From contig LSIG01000031.1 of NCBI GenBank assembly GCA_001556125.1, positions 1 to 10,244 on the forward strand: a stretch of DNA of 10,244 nt. The letters run 5' to 3'. Shown in pieces: positions 7,501 through 10,244 of the stretch. The notes beneath the pieces are model-generated. The model did no database searches, was not told the origin of the DNA, and saw only the letters and a program-made list of their open reading frames with translations. The position numbers and the translations under genes are program-made. Source of the DNA: Rhizobiales bacterium CCH10-E5 (GTDB taxonomy: Bacteria; Pseudomonadota; Alphaproteobacteria; Rhizobiales; Beijerinckiaceae). Positions within the stretch are counted from its first letter, which is position 1. Each line of letters begins with the position of its first letter.

Positions 7501-7861
7501 CTTGGTTATGCTGACTTTCATTAAACAGTTGGTGGAGGAAGGGCGACCACTTAAGGAGGCTATCACTGAGGGGGCGCTTACGCGCCTGCGGCCAGTCGTC
7601 ATGACCGCGCTAGTCGCCTCGCTTGGATTCGTGCCAATGGCGCTTGCGACAGGCACCGGCGCAGAGGTGCAAAAGCCGCTCGCCACTGTGGTGATTGGTG
7701 GGCTGATCAGCGCGACACTGCTGACGCTGATCGTCCTGCCCGCTCTCTATGCGCGGTTTGCAAGGCGCGCACCTACCGGGGATGTGTTGGAGAGCCGGCC
7801 GGTCGCGATTGGTAGTCCAGCTACTCATTCTGCTTCCGTGCTTCGGGAAGCCGCGGAATGA
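4583..7861 (+). CDS. czcA: CzcA-type heavy-metal RND efflux pump, inner-membrane subunit
   Basis: This encodes 1092 residues, full length for the HME-RND family, and is intact. It opens with a cytoplasmic start and first helix (FSVRQRWLVLLLSLLAAALG) followed by LPIDAVPDITNNQVQVN, typical of CzcA/CusA proteins. Transmembrane helix 4 carries DFGLIVDGAVIIAEN with Asp425, Asp431 and Glu438. In CzcA the equivalent acidic residues are needed for proton-driven cation transport. This motif fits the divalent (Zn/Co/Cd or Ni/Co) classes rather than the monovalent Cu/Ag CusA class. A second helix bundle follows the second periplasmic domain (GCFFLIFLLLYSALGSPRDA through LIVLPALYARFARRAP). The first periplasmic region has an extended loop between MWTV (141-144) and YLRTVQDWI (from 185), longer than I recall for CzcA and more like CnrA/NccA. 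TGAGGA 8 bases upstream is the ribosome site. Its end overlaps the channel gene by 4 bases (ATGA). Confidence 0.95.
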   Translation: MINAVLAFSVRQRWLVLLLSLLAAALGVFALTRLPIDAVPDITNNQVQVNAVVPSLSPFDIEKQVTYPVETALAGIPGLEYTRSLSRNGFAQVTAVFSEKTDLYFARQQVNERLGEAKASLPPGAEIHMGPISTGLGEIFMWTVNYKKPGDGAPVRDGQPGWQSDGSYLTPEKQRLKNEFERAAYLRTVQDWIIGPQIKTVPGVAGVDVIGGYKKQYQVQPDPAKLIGYGLSFKDVAEAIEGNNQNRGAGYLERNGEGYVVRSAGRIENMEEIGNVVVATRGGTPVRVKDIANVGIGRELRTGSASMNGEEAVVGTALMLIGGNSRTVSAAVDSRMKEITRSLPPSVETRTVLNRTLLVDATVKTVAKNLTEGALLVIGVLFLLLGNIRAAIITAMVIPVAMLITMTGMVQGKISANLMSLGALDFGLIVDGAVIIAENSLRHLAERQHTLGRKLTPEERLDTVRLSAEEMIKPSVYGQAIIILVYVPLLTFTGVEGKMFAPMALTVIIALVAAFVLSLTFVPALIAIVITGKVTEKDVFLVRWLKALYRPVLASAIRRPGAFIGAAVLIFVVAIGLFGRLGQEFIPQLDEKNIAMHAMRIPSTSLTQSQDMQIKVEKAVTRFPQVALVFSKTGTAEVAADPMPVNVSDNFIILKPESEWPDPKLPKDKLIADIQAAVNEVAGNNYEFTQPIQMRFNELLAGTRGDLAVKVFGEEFDTMLPAANQVATALRSVQGAQDVKVEQVTGLPFLEIRIDKAEIARLGLSHFAVQDVIGAAIGGRDAGVLFEGDRRFEIVVRLPDRIRDDFEALKNLPVPLPGAGASGRMASVPLNQVAKFSMAEGPNQISRENGKRRIVVTANVRGRDIASVVAEAQTKVTSGVTLPAGSWITWGGQFENLEAARQRLMVVVPGCFFLIFLLLYSALGSPRDALLVFSAVPLALTGGIAALFLRGMPFSVPAAVGFIALSGVAVLNGLVMLTFIKQLVEEGRPLKEAITEGALTRLRPVVMTALVASLGFVPMALATGTGAEVQKPLATVVIGGLISATLLTLIVLPALYARFARRAPTGDVLESRPVAIGSPATHSASVLREAAE

Positions 7862-9360
7862 CAGACCCATCACCGTGGTGTCGAATTCGGCGACATGCAC
7901 CGCCTTCACCCAACGCCGCGTGGCTAATGAACCTGCGTATGACTGGGCCGCTTTTTCCGTTTGGGTTGGCTGCTCTGGTCATGTTTTCAAACGTGGCGCA
8001 GGGCTCGGCAGAGACTTTGTCTGGGGCGCTGGCCCGGGCCTACGGAGCCAATCCGCAATTGAATGCACAACGCGCCCAGGTTCGGGCGGTCGATGAGACT
8101 GTGCCTCAGGCCCTTTCAGGGTACCGCCCGCGTGCGCAACTGCAGACTGATGCCGGTGTTCAGTTTCAGCGGGAACGCAGTCCTGAGGAACGAACCATCG
8201 GGGATGGCGAGGACGAACCTACGGCTCAGACTAGGCGAATTCAGCGGCGGACTACGTTGCCGCGGGGTGCTGAAATTTCCGTCGAACAGAACCTCTTTGA
8301 TGGTGGACGCACCAAAAACTCGGTTCGACAAGCCGAATCACAGGTTCTCGCCGCCCGCGAAACTCTGCGCAATTCCGAGCAGAATGTGCTGCTCGACGCC
8401 GCAACGGCCTATATGGACGTTTTGCGTGATCAAGCTGTGCTCGATCTGCAACGGGCCAGTGTCAAGCTTCTGGAGGAAACCCTCAGCCAGGCGCGCGAAC
8501 GCTACACGGCCGGGCAGGTTACACGAACTGACATCGCTCAGGCCGAGGCGCGCCTTGCGAGGGGCCGCGCGCAGGTAAACTTGGCAGAAGCTAACTTCAA
8601 TACGAGTCGAGCGCGCTACCGGCAAATTATTGGGGCCGAGCCGAGATCGCTGGCACAAGGTGCGCCGGTATCGGACAAACTTCTCCCGCGCAACGCAGTT
8701 GATGGGGTTCGAATTGCCCTTGCTGAACACCCAGCCATTCGGGCAGCTCTGTATGGAGTTGACGCAGCCGACCTCGAGGTGAGGGTCGTCAAAAGCGCTC
8801 TATATCCGACCGTTAGCCTGGCCGTAGGGTTGGTGCAGCGTTACGACAGCGAAGTACGTAACGACCGCCTTAGAGGCGCCTCTTCGACCCTCCAGCTCAC
8901 GGTCCCGATCTATGAACGCGGAGAGGTTTATGCCCGCACACGCCAAGCTAAGGAAAGCACCAGCCAGCGACGGGCCGAAGCCGAAATCGTCCGCGATGAG
9001 GTTCGCGCAGCACTGTCGACCGCTTTGAGTGTGCTGGAAGCCGCGAAAGCTCAAATCGAGTCTTCTCAGACGCAGATTCAAGCCAACGAAATTGTCTTGA
9101 AAGGAGTCCGGGAGGAGGCTCAGGCCGGCCAACGCACCACGCTGGAGGTCCTAAATGCTCAGCAGGAGCTGTTAATTGCCCGTGTTAGTCTAACCACGGC
9201 CCATCGCGATCAGGTAGTGGCATCATATGCTCTCCTTTCGGCCACTGGCAGGCTCTCAGCCCGCGCGCTTGGTCTTGGAGCGAAGGTATACGAGCCAAAG
9301 CAGCATTTCGACCAGGTCAAGGATCGCTGGGGCGGGTTAACGACGCCTACTGGACGCTGA
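7858..9360 (+). CDS. TolC-type outer-membrane efflux channel
   Basis: This encodes 500 residues from the ATG at 7858, which overlaps the pump stop as ATGA. ATG at 7927 or 7939 would put a normal signal peptide (MTGPLFPFGLAALVMFSNVAQGSA, then ETLS) near the N-terminus and may be the true start; the 23 extra residues before it look non-functional. The mature protein has the two-fold repeat of outer-membrane efflux proteins: TLSGALARAYGANPQLNAQR at the front, NLFDGGR at 145-151 with its counterpart VPIYERGE at 349-356, and two long helical coiled-coil sections (SRARYRQIIGAEP closes the first half; GQRTTLEVLNAQQELL lies in the second). These features match the TolC/type-I-secretion branch more than the CzcC branch usually paired with CzcA pumps. 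It would form the outer-membrane exit duct of the tripartite exporter. No strong terminator follows, so transcription may continue into the insertion sequence. Confidence 0.88.
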   Translation: MTDPSPWCRIRRHAPPSPNAAWLMNLRMTGPLFPFGLAALVMFSNVAQGSAETLSGALARAYGANPQLNAQRAQVRAVDETVPQALSGYRPRAQLQTDAGVQFQRERSPEERTIGDGEDEPTAQTRRIQRRTTLPRGAEISVEQNLFDGGRTKNSVRQAESQVLAARETLRNSEQNVLLDAATAYMDVLRDQAVLDLQRASVKLLEETLSQARERYTAGQVTRTDIAQAEARLARGRAQVNLAEANFNTSRARYRQIIGAEPRSLAQGAPVSDKLLPRNAVDGVRIALAEHPAIRAALYGVDAADLEVRVVKSALYPTVSLAVGLVQRYDSEVRNDRLRGASSTLQLTVPIYERGEVYARTRQAKESTSQRRAEAEIVRDEVRAALSTALSVLEAAKAQIESSQTQIQANEIVLKGVREEAQAGQRTTLEVLNAQQELLIARVSLTTAHRDQVVASYALLSATGRLSARALGLGAKVYEPKQHFDQVKDRWGGLTTPTGR

Positions 9361-9466
9361 TCTGGAAGACCCAGTTCCATTGCGAAATCGTACCCATCCG
9401 GCGAGGCTTTCAATTACCCACATCGCCTACGCGCGATTTGCACCCATTGAATCGTCCGTGATTCTG
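9361..9466. other. junction between the efflux operon and the insertion sequence
   Basis: There is no gene here. The left end of the IS4-type element must lie somewhere in this stretch, but I cannot locate its terminal repeat without the right end. A weak dyad, TGGAA (9363-9367) with TTCCA (9375-9379), sits just after the channel gene's stop but lacks a U-run. TTGCAC at 9438 with a poor -10 (ATTCTG at 9461) is the only promoter-like pair I see for the transposase. Confidence 0.3.
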
Positions 9467-9498
9467 TCTGTGACGCCGATTCGCGGAGGCGTCACAGA
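9467..9498 (+). promoter_or_regulatory. hairpin covering the transposase translation start
   Basis: TCTGTGACGCC (9467-9477) and GGCGTCACAGA (9488-9498) are perfect 11-base inverted repeats with a 10-base loop. The right arm contains part of the Shine-Dalgarno sequence (GGAGG at 9485-9489) and reaches the A of the start codon ATG at 9498. In an RNA entering from outside, this structure would hide the ribosome site. Such protection against read-through expression is known for IS10 and IS50 (Tn5). Confidence 0.7.
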
Positions 9499-10189
9499 TG
9501 AGCGGGAACACGGGAGCCGGCGCCGCAGGCTGGCATGACGATGAAGTCGTTTCGGCGGGGCTGCCGGACAAACGACTGGCGCGTCGGTTGCGCCGTCTTC
9601 TTGATCAGATGTCGGCGGCACCTGGCCAACCGGTCCCGGCCGCGTGCGGCGACTGGGCGGCGACAAAGGCGGCCTATCGCTTTTTCGACAACCCGCGCAT
9701 CACCGAGCATGGGGTACTGGCCGGCCATTTCGCCGCGACCGCCGTGCGCTGCGCGGCGAGCGAGGGACCGATCCTCATCCTGCAGGATACCACCGAGTTC
9801 ATCTACAGCCGCGCGCAGCCAGGCAAGATCGGCTTCACCAAGACCATCAACGCCGGGCGTTATAAGGCGGGTCAGCCCAGCGTGGTGACCTTGTGCGGGG
9901 TGCTGATGCATTCGAGCCTGGCTGTGACCCTCAGCGGCACGCCGCTCGGGCTGACGGCAGCGAAGTTCTGGACACGCACGAAGTTCAAGGAGACCTGGAC
10001 GCTCAAGCGGCATGTGAACCCCACGCGCGTGCCGATCGAGACGAAGGAAAGCTATCGCTGGCTGGAGAACCTGCGCCAGTCGATGGAGCTCGTGGGCACG
10101 CCGGAACGCTGCGTGCATGTGGCCGACCGCGAGAGCGACATCTACGAGCTCTTTTGCCTGGCGCAGGATCTCGGCACGCGCTTTCTGGT
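9498..10189 (+). pseudogene. IS4-family (Tn5-like) transposase, interrupted
   Basis: ATG at 9498 has GCGGAGG about 8 bases upstream. About 230 codons of transposase follow before foreign DNA begins. The N-terminal part (WHDDEVVSAGLPDKRLARRL, then AATKAAYRFFDNPRIT) matches the Tn5-type DNA-binding domain. ILILQDTTEF places the first catalytic Asp at residue 97, and HVADRESDIYELF gives the second at Asp210. These correspond to Asp97 and Asp188 of the Tn5 transposase DDE triad. The third acidic residue and the YREK-type region would lie beyond the break and are missing. After CTGGT at 10185-10189, where I would expect the protein to continue FLVR, the sequence switches to an IS21-like terminus, although the frame stays open to the window end and would encode unrelated residues. 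The protein as it stands cannot be a working transposase. Confidence 0.8.
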
Positions 10190-10244
10190 TGTCAAACGGC
10201 GCGCAATATTGCCCCCCGATCGGCGTCCAATCTTGGGTCTGACG
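10190..10244 (+). mobile_element. terminus of an IS21-family insertion sequence (element continues outside)
   Basis: The sequence starting TGTCAAACGGCGCGCAATA at 10190 breaks the transposase gene. It begins with TGT and carries the phased repeats typical of IS21-family ends, with a form (CGGCG..CAAT.TTG..CC) I associate with that family's termini. IS21 elements encode IstA transposase and IstB helper further inside; neither is within the window. The family call rests on the terminal pattern only. Confidence 0.55.
10197..10235 (+). repeat. two phased repeats in the IS21-like end
   Basis: CGGCGCGCAATATTG (10197-10211) and CGGCGTCCAATCTTG (10221-10235) match at 12 of 15 positions and are spaced 24 bases start to start. 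IS21-family ends carry multiple such repeats as transposase binding sites. Confidence 0.6.

Larger units (their letters stand above)
9467..10189 (+). mobile_element. IS4/Tn5-type insertion sequence, left part only
   Basis: This is the recognisable part of an IS4-family (Tn5-like) element: a start-codon hairpin followed by the first two thirds or so of its transposase gene. The true left boundary is somewhere between 9361 and 9466 and was not resolved. The right side is cut at 10189 by foreign sequence that resembles another insertion sequence. Coding sequence here is distinctly more GC-rich than the flanking genes, as expected for separately acquired DNA. Confidence 0.7.

Noticed and set aside
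9363..9379. Possible terminator after the channel gene
   Set aside because: The stem is only TGGAA/TTCCA, with no following U-run.
1..10244. CRISPR arrays, tRNA or rRNA genes
   Set aside because: I saw no regularly spaced repeats and no cloverleaf or rRNA-like segments on either strand.

Overview
The window reads as accessory DNA from an alphaproteobacterium, most probably a sphingomonad. This rests on codon and base composition, and on the style of the metal-efflux operon with its small exported companions. No phylogenetic marker gene is present, so the assignment is an inference. A plasmid or genomic-island setting is plausible, because insertion-sequence DNA closes the right end and decayed genes occupy the left end.

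Left end (1-734): the possible tail of an unidentified upstream gene runs into a small exported PepSY-like gene. That gene looks dead: it has CTG where ATG would be expected and an in-frame TGA. A possible 40-residue single-span membrane peptide overlaps its 3' end. The rest of this stretch holds nothing I can name.

Minus-strand pair (735-1988): these two genes are more AT-rich than the rest. Read leftward, they encode an outer-membrane beta-barrel-like protein and a small exported two-cysteine protein. They face away from the metal operon across a 289-base divergent intergenic region.

Plus-strand metal-efflux operon (about 2105-9360): a promoter shaped like a MerR-family target (TTGACC, 19-base spacer, TAAGCC) precedes five tightly packed genes. 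They are a small exported His-containing protein, a second small exported protein with a HAHCMH motif, a CzcB-like periplasmic adaptor, a complete CzcA-type RND pump (DFGLIVDGAV...EN motif) and a TolC-type outer-membrane channel that starts in a 4-base ATGA overlap with the pump. Adaptor, pump and channel would form a tripartite exporter moving divalent cations (Zn, Co, Cd or Ni class) across the envelope. The two small proteins are probably periplasmic accessories. No regulator gene is in the window.

Right end (about 9361-10244): an IS4/Tn5-type transposase gene begins behind a perfect 11-bp inverted repeat that covers its ribosome-binding site and start codon. The gene is broken after about 230 codons by sequence that looks like the terminus of an IS21-family element. 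The window therefore ends in a nested insertion, one IS within another.
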